Below, piece by piece: positions 44,624 through 59,600 of a stretch of DNA of 64,000 nt. The notes beneath the pieces are model-generated. The model saw only the letters and a list, made by a program, of their open reading frames with translations, had not been told where the DNA came from and did no database searches. The DNA comes from Onthophagus taurus (taxonomy: Eukaryota; Arthropoda; Insecta; Coleoptera; Scarabaeidae): assembly GCF_036711975.1 (NCBI RefSeq), contig NC_091972.1, positions 6,267,001 through 6,331,000 of the forward strand. Direction: 5' to 3'. Each line of letters opens with the position of its first letter. Position 1 is the stretch's first letter. A program made the translations under genes and the position numbers.

Positions 44624-47600
44624 TTAGGAGCTTATACCTCGTCTCTCATAAACGACCACCAACAAATCGTTTAACGCCGAATTTAATAACCTCAAATTAT
44701 CTAGTGTTGTTGGTTCAGAAGCAACTTTTTGATCCTCACTACTTTCCTCACTACAAGTTGTATTTTGTGTTTCAGAATCACTTTCATTTTTTTCTTCATG
44801 GCTCGTTTCTGGGTTTGCGTCATCAGCTGATCGTGATGTACTTGGTTTTGGAGTATTGTCGTTTGATTCTTCTTCACCATCATTAGTAGATCCCATTATT
44901 GTTGTTTCTAATTCAAAAATTATTTAAAAATGGTATATTTTAAAAACGATTATGCAATTACCTGTTTGTGGTTGTAATTTGTTGAGCTCAGTTTTTACTT
45001 TTATTTCTAATTGTGCTATTGTTAACCACAAAACATTGGGTACATCTGTATCGGGACTGCTATAAACTAAAGTTAAAGCTCGTAAATCGCCTGCGATTCT
45101 TCTTGCCATTTTCTTTATATCCCACGTATTCATTTGCTCACTTAAAACGAGCACGGTATTATCAAACATAGTTAGGGTTTGTTCTGACAGAACATGGGCG
45201 GAAATCTAAATAAATTGAATAAGACGAATTTTGATAAATTTTTCTAACTAATATTTACCTTTGGGAAAAACGCTCTAATGAATTGATAAATAACGTCTAT
45301 CGTTAAGGCCATACGTTCATCCAACAAAACCGAATCAACATAATCAACAAAATAATTACAAGATGTCAGCAATGAAATAAATTTTCTATCCATATTCTAA
45401 AAAAATGATAAAGACGGTTTAGATGGGGATTTTTAAATTTTAATTTGTTTTGATAATTACCTCTAACCACAATTTTGGGAAAAATGTGGAATGTAGAGGG
45501 ACGGCTTCAAATCCCACCATGGCGGATAAAGTTATTAGTTGTTCCGATAAAGCGTCCGCGTTAATCGCCACACGACACAAAGTATCTATAAATTCGTGGT
45601 ATGGTTTGTAAAATTTATCTAATGCTTCGTCATATTCAGGATCAACACCCTGCAACAAAATATATATTAAAGCAAAAATTATTAAAATATATTTATAATA
45701 ATAACTATTAAAAACTTTAAAGCTCACTTTAGCAAATGTTATAGTGTGAACTTAGAACAATTTACACTTAATAATTGCGGATAAACGGAAAAATATTACC
45801 CTGCTTTGTTCAAGTTGATTTTGAGGAACTGTCATTTGAACCATAGGCCTTAAAGGTCTAGCAACACCTTTTCCAGTTATGCTAGGTAAGGGATGGCCCC
45901 TTCTTGGAAAATACGGCCCCAATGGAACAGCGTCTTGACTGTCTTGAAATGCTGAATGGCAGTGGGATAATAATGGAACCAATATGTTTAGCGCTTCAAC
46001 CGGCATTACAAGTAAAAATTCTTTTAATGTTTCTAAAACAAAAAAAAACAAAGATTGATACTTGGTCTAATTGTTAACCCTTTAATGCATCTGTTTTTTA
46101 AAGTAAAGCAATGATGAAAAATCCTTTAAAATATGCCCAAACATTTAACTTAGAAAGCAATAAAATAAAAGCATAAAAACTTTGTATGCACTTATTCTAA
46201 ACGATTTTTCATTTCAATGAAAACCACAATTAATCTGAAATATCTGCATTAAAAGGTAAAAACAAATGTCATTTAAAAAAAACAGACCTATACAACACAT
46301 TCGCAAATCTGGAGGATTATACGTATTCAATAATGATGCTAGTTTTTTAATAACTTCAACCCAATCTTTACACGCAAGTAAAATTCCTCGGGAATCTTTC
46401 GGTTCCCTAAATAATCGAACGCAACGGATTAAATCTAAAAGTATTAATAAAACCTCTTGTAATTCAGCTGATACATGACATGCCGTTGCTTCATGCAGCA
46501 TTATATGAAGATTTTGAAAAGCCTAAAAATAAAAATGTATAAATTAATCCAACATAGAAATAATTAAAAAAAATTTTACATCACAAACAATTTGTAATCC
46601 TCCATTATAAACGACGTAAAGTCTATCGTCGTTACAATCAACTAAAATCCTTAAAGCAGATATTAAGGTCGACCAACTCGTTCTACCATCTAAACACTGA
46701 AGATAAGTGGTTAAAGTGTTCCTTCGAAAGGAACAAATTTCCCTTTGTTCAATATCGGACGCTTCCGGATGTTTCATTACCATCAATTGCATCAGTTTGA
46801 ATAATTCCTCGACAGCCGCCGAATACTGGGTCGGATGTGGTGTGATGTTTTTAAACGCCCATTGTAAATTTTGATGATTCGCTAAATGACGTGTAAAAAT
46901 CCTCGATTGTTGACACATCATTCGTAATAAACCATAATACGCTGGTAACATCGTACGGTTATACATTACAATTTCTTGATCATCATGGTCAGCTCTAACA
47001 CAAATTTTTATTTTTATCATAAAATTTTTGAGTAAAATCAATTTGAACTTACAGAATGTAATTGAATGCTATATTTTTTGTAATGTGAGCATTTTGAAGC
47101 ATTATTTGTACATTTTCTGGGCAATCTGTACATGCATGGTTCCAAAAAGCTAATAATGCTTGTTTATTGTGATGTGCTGGAACGGCTGGTTCAGAAAGTT
47201 TTGGATGGAATAAATGCCATAGTTGCATTAAATATTGTCCAAACTAAAAAATGAATTATTTAATAATTTTGTTAATGAAAAATTTTTCACCAACCATTAA
47301 TTTTTCAGTCCTTGATATACAACAATACATCATCAACGTAAAATAAGTTGTTAATTTCATTGTGCCATGATGTTGCATGTCTGTGTAATGTTTAGCTGGA
47401 CCAAGAAGTCTTAATAAAGCGGTGTAAACTTGATGAAGAACTACTTGAGCCTCCCCAGTTAATTGGGCTTCTCTGTGTAAACGGTGAGTTGCACGAAAAC
47501 CAAGTCGAAATTGTGTACTAGGAACTAGGGATACTAATAAAAATCCAGCAGCTATAAAAAAAATGTGTTAATAAAGATTATAAGCATAAATACGAAATAT

Positions 47601-50600
47601 TACCGCTTCTAACTCTTTGATTAGCATGGCCTAATAAAAAATGTTCAACCCAAGTATCCAAAGATGATAGAACCCATTGATGTACTAATCGACTTTTGGT
47701 GACTTGTAATGCCAACCAATCTAATGCTGAGTAAGGACAACATTCGGCAGCTTCCCAAACTCTTTGTAAAACAAGTTGAGTGAAACATGGTAAACCAGAA
47801 GGACCTGCAGAGTTTTGACTTCCGCCTTCAGTGAGTAAAGTAAGTAGTTTAAAAAATGGTTGGCAAGACTAAAAATTAAAAAAAGAATGTTTTTTTTTAT
47901 CCAATATGAAATAGTTAATTTTTTACATCTGCATTTCTACTAATCGCTTGAGATAGCATTGCAATAATTGATGTGGCTAAACGTTCATTTCCTCGACATA
48001 GAGAATGAATTAAATTTCTTGTTTGTTGGAGATTGATGTTGTCTTTTATTTGTTGGTATAAAAATGGGAAACCCTTATAAAAAATCGTATTAGTATTAAT
48101 CTCGATTATCTTGGACTTTTTTTACCTTTCCACCAGCTACCGCGTTATAATCTTTAATACTAAGTTTTAATCTCAAATCTGTATCACGACTTTTTTCTAC
48201 TAATGATGCTATTAAAGTAATCATTTTATCTAAAGAAGCTGGTTTATATTTATCAGTTGGTAAAGCTACAACTTCTTCTTCTTCTTCACCTTCACTTACA
48301 TCAACCTAAAGTAACAAAAATAAAATGTATATAAGTTACATGTTAAAAGTAGTAAAAAAAAACTTACAAAATCATGTACTTTATGCCCTAAATAAAAATC
48401 AATCATTGTATGAATTGTACCAATCATCAATAAAAATTTTGATTCTTCTTCACCCATCCTACTAAATTCATACAAAAATCCAAAATATTCTGTTAAATGT
48501 TTTAAGTGAGCTTTAGCACCATGTTCCATCTAAAAAATTAATTTATTGTTTTTTTTTTTAAGTAAAAGACAAAGTTAGTAGTCAAGAGGTTTGAGAGGAA
48601 CTGGTGATCTAGTCTGACCAATCATGGATAGAAACCAAAGAACTGGCGATGGAGAACAGCGAATGGAACAAATTTGTTCATATGTATAGAAACAGTAAAA
48701 AAACACTGAGAAGTATAAACTGAATTTGATTATATACATATCTTACCAATGAAAGTAAAGTTTTAACAAATTTTGTTACACAAGAAGCATTTCCAATTTT
48801 AGTTGGATCAACGTTATATCGATCATCATCAGCTCCACCATCATGTCGATGATTACTATCATCAACAGCTAAATATAAAGATGAATGAGTAGGTCTAAAA
48901 AAAAGATATAATTAAAAGAAAATTTGTTTTTGTTGTAATTTTTACTTTAATCGTTGTATAACATGAATACACAGCCTTTGAAACATTTGTCTAACCATTT
49001 GGTTAGGACATTTTAATAAAACCTGAACTGGCCACCATGTATCTTGCGCCATATGTTCCAAAAACCAAACGCAAGCTTCCTGACAAGCGTTAAATTGTTT
49101 TGTAACTAATTCTACCCATTGTACCATAGTTGGCTAAAGAAAATTAAAATTAGATTTTTCGTATTGAAATTATTTTTGTCTAATGAACCTTTTCTTTAGC
49201 GTGTATGAACGTTTCGATAAAAAACGATGTTGATAATCGTGCTGCGCTTTGTGTTATATCGGGTTGAATTGGCATTATTGTTTGTGGTATATATCCACAG
49301 ATTTGCCACATAAAACTAAAATATTTTGTCTGTTTTGATATTATAACTAATTTAGAAATGAAACTTACTTGAAATAAGTGTGTTCAAAAATATTTTTATC
49401 TTGAATGAAATGCATATTATCCTGCCAAATCCAATCTTCTAATTCTTTACTTAATTCAAACGTCATCGACGGTGTTGGTGAAGCTGGCCTTGGTGAAGAA
49501 TTCGCGGAAGTTTCCGCTGAAGATTCTAAAGTTGTTGATGGGTATTCAGTGTTATCCGCATTTATAGGACAACGTTCATAAAATAACATATATGCACTAT
49601 TAGTTTTTTCAAAACTGAAGTCCATAAATTTATCTGTAACACTATCGTAAGTTTTACTAGTCATTTCACCACCAAAACATTCCGCAGCAATTTGATTTGG
49701 ATCAAATGGTTTTACTTCAGCGTCGTTAAATAAAAACCATTTATCTCGAGCACCCGCTGTACGATCCTTTATAAAACTATAATAATGTCCACCATCTGCA
49801 GTTCCCGTATGAACTGTAACACCAATCAAATCATATTCGTATTGTTCTTCTTCTTCTTCATTTGTTTTTAAACGTTCTTCTTGGTAATGCTGTGGCATTA
49901 AATATTTTTCAACGTAACTAGCCATGCTTAAACGTAATGGAAACGAAAAATGTGTGTTTACTTTTTCTTTTAACATTGTGAGCATGTTAAAAGTATATCT
50001 CATTGTGTTAAAACATAAAATATGGGGTAATTTTTTAAAACAAGCTCGCTTTTCGGCCCGAACTTTTTTTCCACATTGACTACAAGTGTACATGTTGTCA
50101 CCTTCCAAGGTATCTTTCACAGTTACTTCGTCCAGTGATTCGTAAAGATTTCGCATATCAGCCACTTGACAACGAACCGTATAAAATTCTTCTAAAGTAC
50201 GACTAACATGATCACAGTCCTAAAAAATGTTTTTTTTATTTTTTCGTGGGGGTTTATTTTGTGTTAAAACTTACTAAAGAAACAACATTATTACTAAGTA
50301 CGCCGCAAAATAAATCTTTAACGACCGTTTTCAAAGCTGGTGTCATCTCTTCTAATTTACTTACGAGATCTATAAAAAATTCGGCCATATCTTTTTGTTC
50401 TGCTGTATTTAATGGTTGATGATCCATTGTATATACTTTACAAAAACTTCTTGGATTGTACGCTTTTCTTTCACTTTCCTATTGATTATTACACAAATTT
50501 TTTTGTGACTATTATTAAAAACATTTACTTACCAATAAATATGCAAACATTCTTTGTAATTCCTTTAATGTCAACTCATGTTTTGAATGTTCCGTATTTG

Positions 50601-53600
50601 CTGCTAAAATAGAAGCCCTAGCTTGTGGCATCATATACAAATGTTGCATACAAGACGCCATATAACAAGTAGCACCCAAATTCGTTAATCCAACGTATCC
50701 ACAATCGGATCTACCGTCTTCATGGGGCCAATAATCCCAAGGGTACGGAGAATTAGGTCCTGGTTGATGCTGTTTCAACAATTTTTCATGTAACATATTG
50801 TAATTTTCCGGTGCCCCTTTAACCAATTCGACCAAAAGATCGAAAGCGGCCGTTCTGGATCGCGCAGATTTACATTTCGGAACATGTCTCAATTTTGGAC
50901 TTGGTAAAGCAAAAAGAAACTCGAAAACTTCACAAAGTAGTTCTTGACCTTGTTTGCTCGTTTGAAACGGTGGTTTTTGTTTAACTAGATTTGTTAGTAA
51001 ATTTAAAAGGCCGATGAGACCATCATCGTCTACAGTTCGATGTCTCGTTTCTAAGAAATCCCTTGAGAGGACTGATTGAGATATACGCGAGGTGAGGCCG
51101 TTAACATCGATGATTGAATTTTGGGGATCTTCAATACTTTCTAAAAAAAATCCTAAATTATTAAAACTAAAAATGATTTGATTTCAAAATTTACCCTTAA
51201 TGAAATCATCAGGTAGACTGTCAACCAATCGTGAAACTAACCAAAAATAATCTCTACAAGCTGGTCCATAAGGTTCTTTACCATCTTCAGGAACTTCAAG
51301 TTTTTGAGGTCTCATCCCTTCAGCTTTTTCCATGTATAGCAACAATTGAGATAACATTGGAGCAACTAAAGTATTATCGAAAGAATCTCCTTGCGAAGAA
51401 ACACCAAGACACAATTTGTAAAGTGCCGAACAAACTTCTCTCCGTACAGAGGGTTCTGGGTCTTCCAAAACTAATCGTTGAAGCCAAATCGAAAATTTCG
51501 GAGTTTGAAATAAACCTTGTCGAGCTTCTTCACTACAATGTAACCAAGAAACTAATAAAGACATTGCGTAATGTACAACTTGCGCTCTTCCCCAAAATCC
51601 AGTTTTATAATGGTTTGGATCTCTTGGTAATGAAATTTCTTCTAAAATACTTGTTAATTGTGGCATTACAGTTTTAACATTCATCATGTTTTGCATTGCT
51701 TCATTTAGGCCGGGAATTATCATTTTATCTGACCTACTTGGTCTTGATGATTCTAAAGGTGGATCTACACCTAATTGCCACATTAACTTTAATAAAGAAG
51801 CGAGACAATCTTGTTGCCATTCGCTTCCGTCATCACCAACACGTTGTAAAACACCAGACATGAAAATATCAAAAAAATGACGTAATCCACCGTGTTGAAT
51901 GAATATTCGACTCCAATCTTCTTGGATATCATTAATTTTAGGACCATGTAACTTAACACTCAAGCTTTCAACAATGTATAAAGAATACATTAATTTTTGG
52001 GGACTTGATGGATCTAATAATTCGGTTAATGGTGTGTCAAGATTTTTAAATCCCCGTAAAAGTGTAGGGCTTGTAGGTAATAAACTGAGTATTTCCCAAA
52101 CTCTTCTACTTAAAACTTGTGCTTTCGTATGTGGAATATTGTGCCCTCCTTTTACAGAAGCTTTCATGGCACTTAATGTCCTCATTAAGCTAAATAATTG
52201 CTCAAAATAAGTTGGTTCTAATAATAAAAGGGTTGGTATTGATTCTCTGGGTGGTGGGGGGTGTAGTGATGGTGAATCCATACATTCTCTTTTTTTTAAG
52301 TTGCGAGAAACCCCCATCGATATATACACCATCTGAAATGATATATTAATTATGTGTGTTAAAAAAATTAAGGACTAAAAAGAGAAATTACCTGACTATC
52401 TTTAAGTCCCATTTCCCCTAATGTTTTTTCATCACAATCTGTGGTTAATTCTTGTCCTTGAGTGATTATTCTAACAGGATTGTGCTGAAGGACTATTGAC
52501 GTTGGTGTTTTCGTTTCGCCTTCGGTATTTTTTAACCTACATAAATCTTCCCACCATTTTACAATTTCCGCTCGAAGGTCAGCCACATAATCAGAACTTA
52601 ATAAGTCCAAAACGCATCGTTCCGACATTCCAGCTGGTTGGACAACCAATCTAATTGGTGTACATGAACGTTCCGTGGGGGTTACAACATGACTACTTAC
52701 ACCTTGACCTTCCAAAGCCCATCTACGTAAATGATACGCATATCTAAAAAAAATTTTTTGAGATTAAGAAATATTGAGGATAAAAATAACTTACCTTCTT
52801 CTAAATGTTTCCATATGGGTTTTTAATAAAAGTAAAGCTCTTTGAATACACAATAAAGGAGCATCTTCCTCTCCTACACCATCAGCACTTGCTAAATCTT
52901 TCGTGGCTGCTTCTAAATGTGTCATACATTGCCAAACAAATTGTTTCTCATGCTTTAAATTTTGTCCCATATAATAACTATTAAGGTATTGAATTGCCGC
53001 CATGCTTACATCTATTTAAAAGATAATAAAATAGAAAATTTAATAATATATAATTAGTTATACAGTAAATGTCTCATAATTCCTTCAATTTAATGAAATC
53101 ACCTGTATTTGCTGCTCTTAAAGCAATTTTCCACATATGATCCATCCCAATCACATAACCATCCTGTCCATGGGCATCCATATTAGCTGTGGCAATTCTT
53201 GCTAAATTACATAATTGTTGAAATAGACTCAAACAAGTCATGCTAAAATTTTCCGGTGCTAAACTAGGTAAATGGATCAGATATAAACGTTTAAGCGCTT
53301 CAATTCCTAATGCGTGTAAATCACTGCTTTTCGCTTGAGATAATAACCAACTAAAAAGTTCGTCAGCACATTCAGAATCGTGTGCTAAACATTGCCATAA
53401 CGTATCTACTTGTTCTAATGTTAATCTAAAAAATATATATAAAATGAATAATTTCATTAAAAAAATTTAAGTGAACCCAACTTACTTAAAAGTATTTGGG
53501 GATACTAACGGTGAAAATACAGCTGACAGAAAATGCAATCGAACTTGAACTTGCATAATGTGCGTATATAATGGTAAAGCTTTTGTTTTATCTGTTGTGT

Positions 53601-56600
53601 AAGTTCTTAAATTATTGAAAAAATGGGACATCATAGAATGTTGTCTTTCGGCCCATTGAGTCACGTGATGCATATCAACGCCGCGAAATTGTTGAAATGA
53701 TGTTAATAATTTTGGGAGTAATCTTAATGAAACGATTACAGTCCTTAAAAAAATTATAAAAATATATAAAAAAATAAATCAAACATTTTAAAACTTACAT
53801 ATTATTAGCTAAATTATGTAAACATCCTTCAATAAATTTCATACGAATTACTCTATCGGTATTATAACATAAAAGATTACATAGAGCCTTTTCTGCTTCA
53901 AGTGCAAGCCCTTCACCGAGTAAACCAATTTTATTATCCTGTAATAAATCCCATAATAACGTATTTCCCGGTTGGCAAACGTTATCAACTTTAAAACAAG
54001 CGGATAATTTTGGATCAACGCGAACTGGAGATTTTTCTGGAGAAGATTGATTCCCAAAATTGTGCAAATTCATTTGAGCATGTTCCAATTGGGCAAGTTC
54101 CTCTTCGCAAACAGAATCTTCGCCATCAAAATCAGCCATATTTTTTTCTGATTTATTACTCATCCTTGAGGAGTAACTTCCATCAGCTTCACCTTCTGCT
54201 TCTGCCTCCTCACCACTTAACAATTCCAAAATATGACTATAAACTCATACGGTTGGTGGATTTGGATCACTTTAAATATTAGATTTAAATAATTACCTTG
54301 CACCGGTCCGTGGGGCGATCGCCAAAAACGAATTGGCACATTCCGGTTCACGAACTTCCATCGAAACATCTTTACCTAATTCACTGGATGATGAACTTTC
54401 CTCTAAATAAGCTGCCTCTTTTAAATTGGCCTCAACCAAACTGTTAACGTTCGTTGGGATAATTAATGCCGCAGCGGCCTCTTTAATTGCTGCCGCTCTT
54501 TTTAATTCTTGTTCGCTATCGTCAACCTCAACATCACTTAATGCACTTATTCCTGGCATATTTGGAGCGGCGCGTTTTGATTTTTTACTTTTTGTCCGAG
54601 TTTTACGCAACACTTTTCGACGTTTTCGGAACTTTGTTGATTCCTCTCCCATTGCTTCTTCTTGCGAACTACTTGAACCTATCGTTTCGACACCATCGGG
54701 CATATCACCGGAATTATTGGGTTTCTTTTTTCCAGTAAACATTTGCAGTTTTTCTGTTAAACTTCTTACACCTATTGATGTTGATGGTTCTTTCGCTGTA
54801 TCCTTACTTATATCTGAAACTAAAAAATGTTAAAAGTCATCAAAATTGGATAAATTTAGATCTAGAAACACGATATGCAATAATGCATTGTTACTTGACG
54901 AGTGCGATAAAAGTCTCCACATTATGTTACAATGAATCATTTTATGATTTCTTGGTATACGTTCGTTGTTGGAACTTTTTTTTAGAGAAATAGAGATAAG
55001 GAGGAAGAGATAGAGAAGTCTTTTTATGGTGTTATAATAGACTTTTTAATTTAAATAATTACCTTCGCAAGTAGCTTGTTTTCTTGCAACTTTACAAGGT
55101 GTTGGGCCTTCACTACTATCAATAACGATGTGTTCTTCAATTTCTTCGTCGATTTCAACACCATCAATATCTTCACTTTCAGATTTATGACTTTCCGATT
55201 GAGCTGAAGTTTCAGCCTTATTGAAAGTAAAAAATAAAATTATAAAAGAAACAATTTAATTAGATATAAAAATCCAAGAAAATTATTTAATTTTTTTTTT
55301 CAGTTTGCATGCAATTTTTTTAAATTAAATTATTGTTATTATTATAAATGAAAAACTGCATTTTGTTAATACACACGCACACTTTGCGACAAGACAGAAA
55401 AAAAGTGGGGGAACAAAACGGTACCAGAAATAAAAAAAAAAATAAGCAAACACTGCGTTTTTTTAAGACGAAATGTACCTGATGCAGTGAAAGCAGTGAG
55501 GGCGAAACTGCAATACAAACCAGTCGTCCGCGAACCTGCAAATAATTATTAACCTGTCAAATTGTTGGGCTGTCCAAATTGGAGAGATTTACTACCAAGG
55601 GGTAATCGAAAAACATATAAACAAAAATAATGTTGTTGAAAGGTTAAAAATTATTGTGCAAATAATAAAATTTTACATACAAAAATAATTATTAAAGAAG
55701 TACAAGAAAATATTAAGCAAAAATCACCATTTCATTTCCATTCAAAAAAAATTCTTCACTTTTATTCAAAAAATATGTCAAAAATAACTTACGTGTTCTT
55801 CTTCAGAATTACTAGCATCCAAACTAACACTATTTTCAGATGAACTGGGACATTTATGCAAAGGAATACCAGCTTGACTTGCTGCTAACCCAATTAAACC
55901 CGCTTCAGATCCAGCACCACCTCGAGTCCAAATAAATTTAATTAAAGCTGACGCCAAAAATAAAGTCTAAAATTTCAAATTTGATTTTAAAATATATTAA
56001 TAATCCATTATAATCTTATTAAAGACCTGTTCTGTATGTTCTTTTGGTTCTAGCTTCACCAACAAACTGTACAAATGTAATGCAGGCGGTGCCGATAAAT
56101 GCTTTACCAATCCCGGAAGTAAATCATGTACCGGTCTTGCGCAGTGTTTGAGTTGAGCCGCCGCCCAGATTATATCCATATGTTCACAAGTTATTCTCCC
56201 CTCCATCGCCAAGAAATTTAATATTATATGACTTTGTTTTATAACCTTAAAAAAAATTGTTTAGACATAACAAAGATAAACTTTAGTAAAGCTTTTGTAT
56301 TCACTTCAACATGTAAGTTAGGTCCAAATATATGAGAAATAATATTATTACTAATCAACCAATCTGCCATGTTTCTTGGAGCCGATTCAGCTTCAGGAAG
56401 TGCCTCACCAACACATAATTCGGCAAGAACACCAATTTGGTTATTAATTTGAGTAATTCCAGCTAAACGCATCGTTAAGGTGCTTGATGTAAAGTATTTA
56501 AATGCTAAATCTAAGCCATCTAAATCGAATGCCATCGGGGTATCTAAAGGATCTTTTATAGCGTTCCACATAAAATCTACACAGAACATTTTAAAAAGTA

Positions 56601-59600
56601 AATTATGATTGTAAACAATTTATGAAAATTATTAACTTACCTGCCATGCTTTTTATAGTGGGTGTTCTTAAATCTTGATCGGAAAGTTTACACATATAAC
56701 GCAATACGCAAGAACGTAAGGGTACCAAAAGAGAGACCATACTTTTAAAATTCATCCACAATTTTAAATTACAAACTAAAATAAAATTATTATAAGTGAT
56801 TAAAAGAATACTACGTACAAAAATCAAAAGAATGCGATAATAATGAATCATCATTTTTAATATCTTTAGAGTTAAATTTCTATTTAAATCGTTTTCGTTT
56901 GCTTTTTAATAGTGATTGATTGTTGCGACATAAAATGAACAAACATATAAATTTGAGATTGGGGCTTTAATTAGGTTACATTTCAAGATTTTAATAAAAT
57001 TCATCTGATTGAAACATTTTGCTGGATAAGGAACATAATAGTTTTCAGTCGTAACCACGCCGTGGACGAGTGAGCATCAAGATTTTGTATAGTAATGGGC
57101 ACTATCGAATAATGCGATAGTTGCCAAGTATTCGAATAATTTGATATCAAGAAATTTATTCGAATGTTTGAATAAGTATCATATATTTGTTGATTTCTAA
57201 AACAAATTACCACGCAAACGGACAACTTAAATAAAAATATCGAAAGTAAGCTTACTCATTCAGCTATACGACAAGAATCACTATTCATTGTATGACTACA
57301 GGCTATAAAATATTTATTTGAAATATCGGTAAGTATGTACAAGATGGGGCAGAATGGACCTTTTTGAAAGGAGAATAACTCAGCTGTTGTTTAATTGACA
57401 AAAAGTTTATTTATGAAGAAGAAAAATTTAGATGTTGCCATTTAACAATAAAAAAGTGAAATTATGTTTTGAAGATAATGTCAGGCAGATAACGCCCGTT
57501 TTCTGCAATGCACTTTCTCACACAGGTCGATGTCAATTTCCCTAACTTGTGCTGTGATAGCTTGTTTCAATTCTTGCAGATTTATCCACGTAGACCTTCG
57601 CGTTTAGGTGTCCACATAAAAAATAATCAGGAGCTGTGAGATCAGGGGAACGAGAGGGCCACGACACATCACCGAAACGGGAAATTACTTGACCAGGGAA
57701 AACGCGACTCATAACTTTCATTGAGGCTCTGGGTGTATGTGCTTGTTACAAGCAAACATTTCTTGTGTTAATTCTCCGTCGACGCAATTCTGGGATCAAA
57801 AAGTTTTCCAACATGAAAACATATAGCTCGGAGGTTATAGTTACAGCAGCCCCTTGAGCATCTTCGAAAAAATAAGGTCCAATCAATCCAAGATGACTTA
57901 CAGCACACCAAACGGTGACTGTCTCAATGTGAAGTGGGCGTTAATGCACTTCATTATGGTTTTTTGCTGCCCAATATCGGAAGTTCTGTTTGTTAACAGA
58001 ACAATTCAAATGAAAATGAACCATCTGTCATTATTATTACTGTTTCATCAGCAAAAATCATTTCAATTTTTTCAGCGAATTGCTGGCGTTGTGCAAAATC
58101 TCCTTCTTTCAGTTAAGAAATATAATAAGAAATATATAAGATAAGCTTATTATTAAGGGGTGAAAGCGAAGGCCTTGGTGTAAAATTCTGCGAAGTATTC
58201 GACTACTCATTCGGAGTGCTGCAGCTTTTGAGTCATTGCTGATGCCGTCGTTCTAAAATTCTGTACCCATCTGTCGATTGTGTCACGTTTCAGAACTGAA
58301 CCGTTACGACCAATATTGAAGCGTTGGCGAAAGCGCCTCTGTACGACAATAACAGACTCGTCCGATTTTAGATATTCCTCAACTGTGAACGCACGATGTT
58401 CTGTTGTCCAGATAACCATTGTTACTTACAAAAGGGTGACGTTAGTCGTGACACCTTAGCTAATTAATTAATTAATCAATTTAATTTATTTTCAGAACTT
58501 ATTTAAATAAGTACACTTTACTTTTTGATTGTTAAATGGTAAAACCTAAACTATCATTTTTTTATAAATAAACCTTTTTTCAATTAAACCCCACCTTGTA
58601 TATACACGTGTTGTATATCATTTTAAACATAGTATTTATGTCTAGAAAACTATTAAAAACAAATTGTTTGAATGAATGAATTTATTCGAATAAATCATTC
58701 ATTTACTAATTATTCAATAGTCAAATTAGTAGAGGCTTTATTTTGAAATAGTGATCAGTAGGGCAACCAAAAATGTGCAAATGTATATTTTTTTTTTCAT
58801 GCGCTCTATAAAAGAATGGACTAGACAGAAATTTGTTTCAGCAAATGCATATTTTCAATATTTTATTTATATATTTAAGTTTCAAGTGATTAGAAAAGAG
58901 TAAATAGGAGTAAATTTATTTAAAATTGTAGTAGTAGTACAAATTGGAAATTATTGTAGAATTATGCCGTAATAAAGTCGTCCAGGTCAGAAAAACTATC
59001 CTAATGTGTGAGTGAAGTTTTTGCAAAGTGTGCAACAAATCTGTTTCAGCCAAGAAAATATTGTCGGTAAAATAGCATCTAGCAAATATAAACACATAGA
59101 ACTGGAGAAAAGAAATAATGAGAAGAAAACTACTTTGGCTTTTTTGCTGAAGTTCCACATCCAAATCAAAAGATGTTCAATTTGCAGAAGATCTATGTAG
59201 TGCACTAATTTCCGTTGATATACCTCTATATAAAATGCGCAACAAAAAATTAGTATCGTTCCTAAAATCACACACAGACTATGAAGTACCATTGGAAAGT
59301 ACACTTTGCACAAAATATTTTAAGGAACTTTACAAAAATACCATAGACCACATACAGAAATGTATCAACGATCGCTTCTTGAGAATTTCAATCGATGAAA
59401 CAATAGATCCAACAGGAAGATATGTGGCAAATGTCATTATTGGTATTTTGGATCAGATGAGTTGACCCCTAAACGATTATTTTTGTTAAATATATATAGC
59501 AGTGCTTGATAAAGCGAATCATAGCACTATTGCAAGACTTTTCTATGATTCTATTAAAATTTTGTGTGAAACTTTCAACAGAGACATGATTTTACTCTTT

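Noticed and set aside
48560-48735. GC-richer patch in puffyeye intron 20 resembling the end of a reverse transcriptase
   Set aside because: Only a weak WRWR-like word is visible; too short to support.
51231-52210. 148- and 103-codon plus-strand frames
   Set aside because: Antisense to puffyeye exon 14, which has a clear protein homologue on the minus strand.
52489-52700. Ubiquitin-like fold in puffyeye around residues 1180-1230
   Set aside because: USP34-type proteins may carry such a domain here, but I could not see enough of a pattern to call its limits.
54426-54833. 135-codon plus-strand frame
   Set aside because: Antisense to puffyeye exon 8 (Lys/Glu/Ala-rich linker); shadow frame.
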